A DNA stretch of 64,000 bases, from contig OX595992.1 of NCBI GenBank assembly GCA_951394045.1, forward strand, positions 1,736,001 to 1,800,000. The letters are read 5' to 3'. Position numbers and translations under genes: made by a program. Source of the stretch: Nitzschia sp. DOCU1 (lineage: Eukaryota; Bacillariophyta; Bacillariophyceae; Bacillariales; Bacillariaceae). Under the pieces are notes generated by a model, which searched no databases, was not told the origin of the DNA, and saw nothing but the letters and a program-made list of their open reading frames with translations. Shown here piece by piece: positions 18,880-27,504 of the stretch; the first letter of the stretch is position 1, and the number at the start of each line of letters is the position of its first letter.

Positions 18880-19317
18880 TTACACATGGTCCTCTAAGAT
18901 CAAGTCAAAAGCTTTTTTACAGGCTGGGCAGTTTGAATGTCCCCTGTTCCACCACATATTGAACCAGGTATCAAAACAACCTTGGTGAAACTCATGCTCG
19001 CACACGTCTAGTTGAACAACAGTGTTTACCAGTCTGCAGTGACAAATTGAGCATGGTGCTCTGATTGTAGTAGCCAATTCTGCAGCAACCAATTGCTCAT
19101 GTAAAATAAAGTCGAATGCTTGATTACAAACTGGGCAGATTGAACGTCCCTGGTTCCACCACATACGGAACCAAGTACCGAAACAATGCTGATGAAACTC
19201 ATGCTCACAGTTATCCAATTGAACAACAGTGTTTACCAATCTGCAGTTACAAATTGCACATGGTGCTCTGGTTGTGGTAGATAATTGAATTACTGTAGAG
19301 TCTTGGTGTGCATCCAT
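18880..19317 (-). CDS. Protein with two tandem RING-H2 domains
   Basis: 145 aa made of two close copies of a roughly 65-residue unit: TTRAPCAICNCRLVNTVVQLD...CEHEFHQHCFGTWFRMWWNQG...CPVCNQAFD, then TIRAPCSICHCRLVNTVVQLD...CEHEFHQGCFDTWFNMWWNRG...CPACKKAFD. Both keep all eight zinc ligands (C-x2-C, C-x-H-x2-H-x2-C, C-x2-C). The close identity of the halves implies a recent internal duplication. RING-H2 proteins usually act as E3 ubiquitin ligases. The gene shares strand and region with the single-RING gene 18369-18617 and the Helitron Rep gene. Start chosen at the first Met (MDAHQDST). Confidence 0.72.
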   Translation of the reverse strand: MDAHQDSTVIQLSTTTRAPCAICNCRLVNTVVQLDNCEHEFHQHCFGTWFRMWWNQGRSICPVCNQAFDFILHEQLVAAELATTIRAPCSICHCRLVNTVVQLDVCEHEFHQGCFDTWFNMWWNRGHSNCPACKKAFDLILEDHV

Positions 19318-19646
19318 CTTTCAAAGTTATGACCGATCCAGCTTTCCTCATGATAACGGCAAGGGTGAATTGAAGATTGTGTCACTCTCCTGTACTACGG
19401 TTTTCATGTAAGATGCATGATTACTACCTAGCACGCTATTACGCCATTCTCTGTTATCAACAGCAGATAATGTCATCACCACAGAGCTCTTTGTTTCTCG
19501 CATGCTCATACATTCCCAGTTACATTGTTCATATCAGGACTAAATCTCTTTGTGGATTGCTAATAGCTCCACGTAGCTAGTTGCTCATCATCCAAAATAC
19601 ATAAGACTGTTTCACAATTGTGAAAATACAGTATTAAATATTTTCT

Positions 19647-20207
19647 TTAAAAAGAGTACCAATCGCTATTGGTGGAAGTTTGTGACTGTTCATCATCAGA
19701 TGATTCACTTGTTAGCATGTCATTGTAACTCATACAAGGATCATAGGGAGAAGATTCCAATGGAGAATCATCATCAAGAATAGAATGGACATCATCGTCT
19801 TCTGGTCTTTCCAATGAATGATTCATGGCAAAACTATATTGAGTGGGGAAGTAGGATCTTCCTCGTACATCCGTACGTGTACCAGACAGTAGTTGATTTT
19901 GAGTGCGACTTTGGATAATTTGTCTGCCTGCGTAGGGGTGAACACGTATACTGGTAACAGGGAGCAGAGGGGGCATGTCATCATCAGTATCATCATCTGA
20001 ATCAGACTCAAGATATAGCTGTCCATTAGTAAGCCTATGAAGAGGAGAATAGTCCTCATCCACTTCACTACGACCAAGAGGATCTCCATACTCAACAGCA
20101 TCACCTAGCAAATCCTCGTAGTAATTGCGTAGCATTTCTCTGATATTTGAAAGGGATGCCAGGTCATCATTACATTCTTTCACAGGGTAGACAGTGTTGG
20201 TCAACAT
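19647..20207 (-). CDS. Acidic, Asp/Ser-rich hypothetical protein
   Basis: 186 aa, rich in Asp, Glu and Ser (ESDSDDDTDDDMPPLLP; PEDDDVHSILDDDSPLESS; SESSDDEQSQTSTNSD), probably largely disordered. The N-terminal 35 residues (LASLSNIREMLRNYYEDLL) look helical. No domain is recognised. It sits upstream of the RING genes on the same strand and could belong to the same transposon block or be its own gene. Confidence 0.45.
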   Translation of the reverse strand: MLTNTVYPVKECNDDLASLSNIREMLRNYYEDLLGDAVEYGDPLGRSEVDEDYSPLHRLTNGQLYLESDSDDDTDDDMPPLLPVTSIRVHPYAGRQIIQSRTQNQLLSGTRTDVRGRSYFPTQYSFAMNHSLERPEDDDVHSILDDDSPLESSPYDPCMSYNDMLTSESSDDEQSQTSTNSDWYSF

Positions 20208-20580
20208 GGTATCATTGTGTTGAGCAGGTAAAATAATGATCCAAATCAGAGGATTGGTAGCAATTGGCTCTTTAAATCATTAGCCAAATAATTTACCATT
20301 TCAGCCCATTAGGGTTTTTGGAGCGCACAAGGCCGTGCATACCTTCTATGTGTCAAAAGAATAAGCGAGCGCAGAAGCGGTGGCAAAAAAAGCAGAAGTG
20401 GCGACAATGCGACTGAATTAAAACGTGGAAACTGGCAGCAGGGCATGCTGGGATAATTGTTGAGTTAATGAAAACGTGTACAGATTCACGTGTCGCAGAA
20501 AATGTAGATTAGTACGCTCTTTCCCCAGAGGCAACACTAATGTTCACAAGAGTTGAAGCAGAGCACATAAATATGGAAAC
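20208..20580. other. Intergenic region between divergent small genes
   Basis: No ORF of interest. It lies between the start of the minus-strand acidic gene and the start of the plus-strand RING gene, so it may act as a divergent promoter region. Confidence 0.35.
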
Positions 20581-20796
20581 ATGAATGCGGAACAAGATCA
20601 CCCTGCAATCAATTTGACTGGAATTTATAAACCGTGTCCGATCTGCCATGTCAGAATGACGCAAGACGACATTGTTCAACCTGACACTTGCAGACATGAT
20701 TTTCATCATGAATGCTTGCGGCTTTGGCAAATGAGGCACCCTAACTGCCCCGTGTGTCATGAGGAATTCAACTACATTTGCTTTGTAGTCGACTAA
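20581..20796 (+). CDS. Small RING-H2 protein, plus strand
   Basis: 71 aa consisting of one RING-H2 finger: KPCPICHVRMTQ...DTCRHDFHHECLRLWQ...CPVCHEEF. All eight ligands are in the right order. It is related in layout to the RING proteins at 18369-18617 and 18880-19317 but lies on the opposite strand. This is the fourth RING in 2.5 kb, suggesting duplication with inversion. Likely E3-type function by family; no targeting or membrane segment. Confidence 0.68.
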   Translation: MNAEQDHPAINLTGIYKPCPICHVRMTQDDIVQPDTCRHDFHHECLRLWQMRHPNCPVCHEEFNYICFVVD

Positions 20797-21069
20797 ACAA
20801 ACTACTAGGACCTATATTGATACACACTTCAACTCGTGTGATGTATTGTTACATTATTACTATGATATAGTGGGACAAGTCATGAAACTCAGCTGCCTTT
20901 CTAGGTAGCCATGATTGCTTGGGCGATTTGGCAAGATTGTTCGCCAATTGTGCAGTTAGCTGCTAAATGGATAGTGCACTTTTTGCTGCTTTAATAGTAG
21001 TAGGATTACTCCTAGCTAGTACGTTTAGTTTAAAAGCGTGTTGATGTGTAATAAATAGATGCTATATAC

Positions 21070-21580
21070 TTATGCAGCTGGAGCAGTACATGAAGTAAAT
21101 ACCCCAATGACGGACAATTTGGTAGCAAGAGCTACACTTTTCGGAGTCGACGGCAATTCTGACAAACAATTGTGCGCCTCATTTATAGCCTGAATCATCT
21201 CGTACACATTGCCGCACAATGAACAAAGATGCCCAATGCTATTCAAAATACCAACAAACAATAGGGGATCGCCCTTTTTATCAAAGTTGTCATATCTACA
21301 GTATGCTTCACGTGCCCACCTTAAAACAGCTAGGGCTGTCGAAAGTTGGTTCACTGCTAGATACGATTCACCCAACCAAAACAACATGTTCGCCAATGTA
21401 TGTGCATCTTTCTTAGCTATCAGCTTACCTGGTGACATAATCCATTTGTAAACGAGACCACTAGCTACCAAGGCACGACTAAAGTATTCAATTGCATCTG
21501 CGTAAGCTTCCAAACTGTAGTGCGTTCTTCCCGTCCTATAGTATACCCAGTAGAGACTACCAACAGCTCTACTGCTGCTA
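21070..21580 (-). pseudogene. TPR-like protein gene, body, separated from its start by a LINE insertion
   Basis: The frame is open from just above the target duplication (21565-21580) to the stop at 21070. The sequence has helical-repeat character of the TPR type: YYRTGRTHYSLEAYADAIEY, ANMLFWLGESYLAVNQLSTALAVLRWAREAY, FVGILNSIGHLCSLCGNVYEMIQAINEAH. TPRs mediate protein-protein contacts. Its first codons (MAKSIAAST...) lie at 29460-29419, beyond the retrotransposon. With one 16-bp duplication copy kept, the joined frame is continuous and encodes about 178 aa. In this copy the start codon is 7.8 kb away, so the gene is presumably inactive. A shorter product from an internal start cannot be excluded. 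Confidence 0.72.
21565..21580. repeat. 16-bp target-site duplication, left copy
   Basis: AGCTCTACTGCTGCTA, identical to 29419-29434, flanks the non-LTR element. Both copies lie in the same codon phase of the split TPR gene. Confidence 0.88.
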
Positions 21581-21776
21581 TGCTATGCTACTCATAGATT
21601 AATATTGTTATAGATCTAGACCTAAGAAGGAGATCTTGAATATTGCCTCGAAGGCTTTCAACTCGCCCCCAGGGACGGTCCGAGTGCCGTATGGTGATGC
21701 GAGCCGAGCACGGAACTGCCGTGGTCTCACAAAATATGCAGGAAGTGTTAGTGTACAGGAAACAGAAAGTAGGGAT

Positions 21777-24700
21777 TCATTGTTGTGCGTTGCGGGCAGA
21801 GCGAACGAACTGCAGCCAGAGACGGCGGCTGCGGAGAGGTTTGTGTAGTAATTCCTGGAGTGTAATACCCTGGAAATTAAAGCGATCTTGTGGCGCGAGA
21901 CCGGCGGGGCCCAACGTCCATTGATGTTGAATTTGTGTGTTGATTTCGTCGGAGTCGAGCAGAATCAGGTGAGCGTCCGAGTGGTGTAGGAAATCGTTCC
22001 GAAATGTCCAGAGGTCGTAAGTAAATTCCCAGACGGCCTTGATGCATTGGCCGACCCAGTGGGAACCCGTACGCCGAGAGGACGAGGCCTCGAAGTATTG
22101 TTGTTGGGTTCGGGACCAGGCGTGGTCGAGGCGGCCGCGAAGAAATTGGTGCCAGCCTGCGCCTTCCTGTTGGATAGAGACGAGATTTCGGGAGATCGTC
22201 GGGAGGAGGGCTGGGAGGTCCAGATCGTTCAGGTAGAAGTCCAGTCCGCATCTAATGGCGGCGCGGATGGCGGGGGAAGTGTGGCAAAGTTGGAGTTTCC
22301 GGTCAAGACGATTGAGGGCGGCGTGTCGATGTTCCGAAGGGCCGGGGGCGGGACAAGTGAGGACATGCATGTGGTCTTCGGTGACTTCGGGGCAGCAGGG
22401 GCAGTTCGATTGAGTCCAGAATTTGTATCGCTTCATATTTTTCCCAACGGGGCATTGATTAAACGCAAACTTGGTGGCCCATCGGCGCAGGTACGGAGGG
22501 CTGTCCGCCCAGGCGGTGCGGCTGGCGTGGTCATCCACGTGGGTGCGTTGCAGAGCGGAGAGATGATGCTTGTCCTCCATCCATTTGGTCAGTCTGGAAC
22601 GGGAGAGCCGACGGCGCAATTCCGAGTGAAAATCTGTGCCGATTTTGTAGCCATCATACCATACGAGCCATTCCCGGCTAGAGACTCGCTGGCCAGGGGG
22701 AGGCCGTGGGATGCACAGTTGCCAAAAGGCTTTGGCGAGGGTATCGACCTCGTCGTTAAGGAGACTCCACAGATCTTGAGTGTGGGCGCCATAGCGCTCT
22801 CGCTGGTGGCCCTCGACGTATCGGTAGGACACCGTAATGGGGAGTTCCTTACGAAGGAGGAATATTTCCGTCAGGAGATCAAAATGCTGGGCGGTCGGAG
22901 ATGGGGGACTCTGGAAGGTCAGGCCCTGTTCCCCTGCTGATAGGTTATCACAGCCGATAGTGACATGGCCCGAGGTGAGATTCCACTGGCGGGTCAGCTC
23001 AAGGAGGAGCCGCAGGCATCCGAGGAGGCCCGAGAGTTCGCTCCGATATGCCCCTTGGTACTCGGGCATGCCGGGGGTCTGGTGGGCGGCGCGGATGGTG
23101 CTATTCCGAGTAGGAGTCGTCAGAATCAGTGCGGCCGTTCCAAGGGACAGTTGGAAGGAGCCGTCACTAACGGCCATGGCGGAGCCGTCTTGAATTGCAG
23201 CCAGTAGAGGTTCCACATCGAACTGAGATAGGTCTAAATGTTCTAGAGACCACCGATCGCCGTCCGGAAGGTTAGCGACACGGTCCGCGAGAGTGGCCGG
23301 GATGGGCGGCTCGGGGGCGCCGGCGGCCGCGCTTTCCCAGAAGTGAGGCTGCCCCAAGGCCATCCAGGCACAGGCCGGGCGGAGACCAGGGAGCGGGGCC
23401 TGGGGGACCGTGGGGACGAACGTGACCGGGGCAAGAGCATGGATCTGCTGGCGAAGGAAGCACATCCATTGGTCGTCATGGCCCTGAATATAGAGCTTGG
23501 ATTCAAACGGATCCCAATAGGAATTCCACCCTGTTGGCCGGCGGAGCCACTGTCCCACCGGTTGTACAAGGAGGCCATGGCGATTGTTCGGGAACGTGCG
23601 TCGGATGGCCTGCCGCCATAGGGCCCAATAAGCGTCTGGGAGTGGCCCCTGTTCAGGCCATTCCCGTCCATAGCGGTCCAGGAAATCCGGGCGCCGGAAT
23701 GGATTAACGCCTTCCAAGAAATGCGGGAGGAGGCGGCGACCGTCGCCTGTCGTGATATCCGACAAGTGAAACGCCTGCAAGTATATCCGACACTTATTGA
23801 GTTTTCTTCGTTGCGGGGCTGTCCAGGGCCCCTCCAGAAAGGCCTCCATGATGACGCGGTCGTTGGCCCGAGGTGGGGCCAGCGGGGAAAAGGGAGTCTC
23901 CAAGTCGATACGAAGGCGGCGGGTTTCTTCCCAGATGGCAGTCCAAAGGCAGTCTGTAGTCCCGGCAGCCTGATAACGCTCGTCCCGTTGGAGAGGGTCT
24001 GGGACGCCCGACTCGAGCTGCAGCAATTCGTATGACCCCCGAAGAAGTTGGCCAGTGCTGGATTGGAACGGCCCATGGCGGAGGACCGTGTCGAGGTGGC
24101 TAATCGCCTGACTGTATTCCACGTCGTGGATTTCGCCTCCTTGAAAGTCGCTGGGCCCACAGATCGCGGCTAAGGGGAAGTTGCGGTTGAACTTGGCGCG
24201 TGGCAAGGCGGCTCGAAGAATGACGCGAGTGAGCTGGTTGCACTGCTTCGGAGAGAGGGAAAGGGCGGCCAAGGGATACTCGAGGGTTTTTAAGATGGTT
24301 GATTTCAGCGCCGTTGCCGCCTCCTGGTCGCGGATGAAACTGGCCCGAAGGCGGTCGGCCCAAGCCTTGGCCTTGTCCATAAGGTGGCGGAATGCCGCCT
24401 CTTGGTTTCCGTCCGGTGCCAGATGAACGCCAATAGTGAGCGATGAGTCCGCGGGGTTTTTCCGAGGTAAAGGGATGATCTCTCCAGAAACATCCCGAAC
24501 CAAGATTTCACCTGGGAGGTCTTGAGTCTGGCGGTAGGACCAGTTGCCCTCATCGTCCCACTGAAAATCAATCAACCACCACCAGCTTTTTGAGACCTCA
24601 ATGGCTCCTCCCGTGGACCGAATCAGGCCTTCCCAAAGGCGAATGCCGGCCTGAGCACGGAGAATTAAGGCCTCGGTAGTAGCATCCCGTGAGCCGTTCT

Positions 24701-27461
24701 GAATCAAGTCAGTATCATCAACGAAAGCATAGCCCACCAAGTGGACCTTCTCCCTGCGGATCGCCGTACGGAAGATCAGACCAAAGCCCTCCTCTTTGAG
24801 AATCTGTAGCACGGGGGAGCTGACCACGGCCCAGATGACGGGGCCGGCTCCGTTACCCTGGTAGACTCCCTGAAGCGGGATTACCCAGAGATCACCCCCG
24901 TAAGTGGTATCCGAGTTGCCATACGCCGTCCGTATGGTGTGCTCCAAATCCTGGATCAGCAAGAACATAAAGACGACCTCGGACTCTGCCAGCCCTTGGC
25001 GGCGAAGGCACAGAGCTGCAACCGAGTGGCATATGCGGTCGTAACAGCTTTTCAGATCGTTCGGGATCATGATCCCTTTGGTCTTAAGCTGGCGGAGGAT
25101 ATCCAGGGTAAGTCGTTTGTTGATTGCCTGATCGATGGCTTGGTGACGAGCGCGACTGCCGGCCTGCTCCAGTGCCATACCCCCTCGGCCGAAGGCGGTG
25201 GTGAGTTCGGCGCGGCGGGCCACCTTACGGGCGATATGCTTATTGCAGAAATTCGCGTCAGCCTCAAAACAAACGATTTTTCGAAGTTTCTCCACGCGAA
25301 GATCGCTAGCCTTTTTCAGGAGCTCACAGTCCAGGCCTTGACACCACTGCCGGTAGGGCCGCCCGCTCCGCAGTGGGATCGAATAGAAGGCTGCTTCCAT
25401 AGCCGAGATGGCCGGATGATGGGCCATGGCACGGCAGTGTCCGAAGTGTAGGAACGACGGACCGGCGGTAGTGTTTTCGCGCATGCGGGACCAGCCTCTT
25501 TGGAAGTCCTCGGTGGGCAGTCCGATTGGGAGCTCTGGCAATTCTGGGGCAACAAGGGAGAGTTTTTGAAGAAGTCGGCGGCTATATTGGTCCAAGGCTG
25601 GGTGGGGTTCGTAGGTGCCGTTGAGGACCGAGTCAGCAATAGGACCCGTGCCCCGCCACCCCAGCTGGAAGCGCATTGGGTAGGACATTGGTGGTGTACC
25701 TGCGGTCTGGTTGAACCGTCGCAATGCTTCGTTGCGGCAGGCGGTTTCAATATCTTTCTTGCTTGTGCACTCGCGTTGGTGGCCGTCCTCGTCGGTTACA
25801 ACGACCATTGTGATGCCCTGGGATAGCGTAGCTCCGACAGATGACCGGATCCGAGCCCACAGTTCCCGCTGGCGTTCTTCTGACAGTAATTGTTGCAGCG
25901 CCTGGGAGGGCGCATACGCTTTGAGTGGTCGATGGCGACGGCCGCGGCGCTGGAGTTGGGCCATTTCGGTTCGGCGGGTGTTTTCGGCTTCGGCGCGAGC
26001 TTCCGAGAGATCTTCGAGCCAGGTCTTCCGTTGCTGTGGCGATGAGGCCTTGTATTCGAGGTAAGATTGGAGAATAGCATCGCGCCGTGTGCGCATTTCC
26101 TGAATGGGAAGTGCCGAATAGGTTTGCAGTGGAGTCTGGTCTTTGAGCTTTTGGAGTATCCTGGCGAGGTAACGTGAAGAAATGCGTTTCCCTTCCCGTC
26201 TTTTGACGAGGCCATTCCATAACCGTAGTTGCCATTTCAGTGTATTGTAGTGCGGCGTAAAGGAAACGCCGCCGGTGAAGACACGTCTGCATCGCTTGTC
26301 CGCGTATTCGATGCCACGATAGCGAAGTTCTGCGATGGCCTCCTGCTCCCGTAGGTGAGCTGGGCTGGGAGGGTAGGTGACCGATTGCTCCAGGGTGAAT
26401 ATCCTTTCCGGGAGGCGGTAGTAGGCACAGTAGTCCCGATAGAGATCGTTGAAGGCCCGGACCACCCGAGGGTCCTTCGTTTTGCAGCGACGGAATTGTG
26501 GTTTGGTGATTGGGGGCATAGTGTGGCCGAACACTGTCGTGAGGCGAATATTGACCCAGAGGCAGCGATGGTCCGCACGCACGACATCCACTCCCTGTTT
26601 GAAGGAGCAGTAGCCCCCTGCTTCAATGACCACTGAGGGGGTGCCAAAAATACCGTCGATGGGGTCGGACCCATTAATGTAAGTCCGGGGAGAGGCCGCG
26701 GCCCCGTGTCGGTCCAGGATAAGGTTGCTCAGCCCTGTGTCGTCCAGAAAGGTCTGTAGTCGGGGTCCCCGAACGTCCTCGTTGCAATCCATCATGAGGA
26801 TGACGTGCTCCCCTTCGTCCTTGTACTTAAGGATCTGTTCCTGAAGATCCACTAATAGTTGCTTGCACGGCTCGTGGGGTAGCCCAAGATCGAGGAAGCG
26901 TTGGCGCTGTTGAACATAAGCGGTCTGCGTCTGGTAGGCTGGTTTCCTGTTGGGCCGATAAGCAGTAATGACTCGAAGGGTCTGTTGGTGACGGCCAATC
27001 AGACGTTGTGTGGCCCAGCGGCCAAGGCCGGTCGGGTCATCCTCTCGATCGCGCCATCGCATAGCGGCGGCATTGCGGCTGATAATGGCGGAGCCTCCCC
27101 ATTGTTTGGTGTCATGGCGCACGTCGTGGCGGTTGTCATGCCTGTTGTAAATGCTATGACCTTTGGTCGTGCGCGGCTCCCACCATTTGTTGAGACGGCG
27201 CCCGAACTGAAGGTCTTGGTGGACTTCCGGCCACCACAAATTCACCTCCGAAATCCCGAAAACGTCGAAACCAAATTCATCGATAAACCGCGGAAGGGCC
27301 TCGTCCGCTTCGTCGTTAAATTGCGAGGACAGTCCTCCAAAATTTTGAAAGCCCACTCGCAAATGGTTGGCGTCTTTGTGACCCAGCCGGTCACCGTAGT
27401 GCTGCGCAAGGTCGACGACCTCTTCCTCCGCAGCCTGTGGGACGTTAGCCCGAGGAGCCAC
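21777..27461 (-). CDS. LINE ORF2: endonuclease, reverse transcriptase, RNase H, zinc knuckle
   Basis: 1894 aa. The N terminus is an APE-like endonuclease (about 30-330): RVGFQNFGGL, DVFGISEVNL with the catalytic Glu, MMDCNEDVRG and a late RADHRCL (SDH-like). The reverse transcriptase centres near 910 with YAFVDDTDLI (YxDD-type site FVDD) and the upstream palm motif NDLKSCYDRI. RNase H lies at about 1430-1590 with its four acidic positions visible: VSDGSF, YRSELSGLL, CDNLSAG and NDEVDTLAK. A CCHC-like knuckle, CPCCPEVTEDHMHVLTC, is near 1690. This enzyme carries out target-primed reverse transcription. ORF2 starts 43 bp after the ORF1 stop; reinitiation or a start slightly upstream is possible. 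Confidence 0.92.
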   Translation of the reverse strand: MAPRANVPQAAEEEVVDLAQHYGDRLGHKDANHLRVGFQNFGGLSSQFNDEADEALPRFIDEFGFDVFGISEVNLWWPEVHQDLQFGRRLNKWWEPRTTKGHSIYNRHDNRHDVRHDTKQWGGSAIISRNAAAMRWRDREDDPTGLGRWATQRLIGRHQQTLRVITAYRPNRKPAYQTQTAYVQQRQRFLDLGLPHEPCKQLLVDLQEQILKYKDEGEHVILMMDCNEDVRGPRLQTFLDDTGLSNLILDRHGAAASPRTYINGSDPIDGIFGTPSVVIEAGGYCSFKQGVDVVRADHRCLWVNIRLTTVFGHTMPPITKPQFRRCKTKDPRVVRAFNDLYRDYCAYYRLPERIFTLEQSVTYPPSPAHLREQEAIAELRYRGIEYADKRCRRVFTGGVSFTPHYNTLKWQLRLWNGLVKRREGKRISSRYLARILQKLKDQTPLQTYSALPIQEMRTRRDAILQSYLEYKASSPQQRKTWLEDLSEARAEAENTRRTEMAQLQRRGRRHRPLKAYAPSQALQQLLSEERQRELWARIRSSVGATLSQGITMVVVTDEDGHQRECTSKKDIETACRNEALRRFNQTAGTPPMSYPMRFQLGWRGTGPIADSVLNGTYEPHPALDQYSRRLLQKLSLVAPELPELPIGLPTEDFQRGWSRMRENTTAGPSFLHFGHCRAMAHHPAISAMEAAFYSIPLRSGRPYRQWCQGLDCELLKKASDLRVEKLRKIVCFEADANFCNKHIARKVARRAELTTAFGRGGMALEQAGSRARHQAIDQAINKRLTLDILRQLKTKGIMIPNDLKSCYDRICHSVAALCLRRQGLAESEVVFMFLLIQDLEHTIRTAYGNSDTTYGGDLWVIPLQGVYQGNGAGPVIWAVVSSPVLQILKEEGFGLIFRTAIRREKVHLVGYAFVDDTDLIQNGSRDATTEALILRAQAGIRLWEGLIRSTGGAIEVSKSWWWLIDFQWDDEGNWSYRQTQDLPGEILVRDVSGEIIPLPRKNPADSSLTIGVHLAPDGNQEAAFRHLMDKAKAWADRLRASFIRDQEAATALKSTILKTLEYPLAALSLSPKQCNQLTRVILRAALPRAKFNRNFPLAAICGPSDFQGGEIHDVEYSQAISHLDTVLRHGPFQSSTGQLLRGSYELLQLESGVPDPLQRDERYQAAGTTDCLWTAIWEETRRLRIDLETPFSPLAPPRANDRVIMEAFLEGPWTAPQRRKLNKCRIYLQAFHLSDITTGDGRRLLPHFLEGVNPFRRPDFLDRYGREWPEQGPLPDAYWALWRQAIRRTFPNNRHGLLVQPVGQWLRRPTGWNSYWDPFESKLYIQGHDDQWMCFLRQQIHALAPVTFVPTVPQAPLPGLRPACAWMALGQPHFWESAAAGAPEPPIPATLADRVANLPDGDRWSLEHLDLSQFDVEPLLAAIQDGSAMAVSDGSFQLSLGTAALILTTPTRNSTIRAAHQTPGMPEYQGAYRSELSGLLGCLRLLLELTRQWNLTSGHVTIGCDNLSAGEQGLTFQSPPSPTAQHFDLLTEIFLLRKELPITVSYRYVEGHQRERYGAHTQDLWSLLNDEVDTLAKAFWQLCIPRPPPGQRVSSREWLVWYDGYKIGTDFHSELRRRLSRSRLTKWMEDKHHLSALQRTHVDDHASRTAWADSPPYLRRWATKFAFNQCPVGKNMKRYKFWTQSNCPCCPEVTEDHMHVLTCPAPGPSEHRHAALNRLDRKLQLCHTSPAIRAAIRCGLDFYLNDLDLPALLPTISRNLVSIQQEGAGWHQFLRGRLDHAWSRTQQQYFEASSSRRTGSHWVGQCIKAVWEFTYDLWTFRNDFLHHSDAHLILLDSDEINTQIQHQWTLGPAGLAPQDRFNFQGITLQELLHKPLRSRRLWLQFVRSARNAQQ

Positions 27462-27504
27462 AGGAACGAATCCGTCCGCATCGATCGTTCCCGGCTCTAG
27501 AGGC

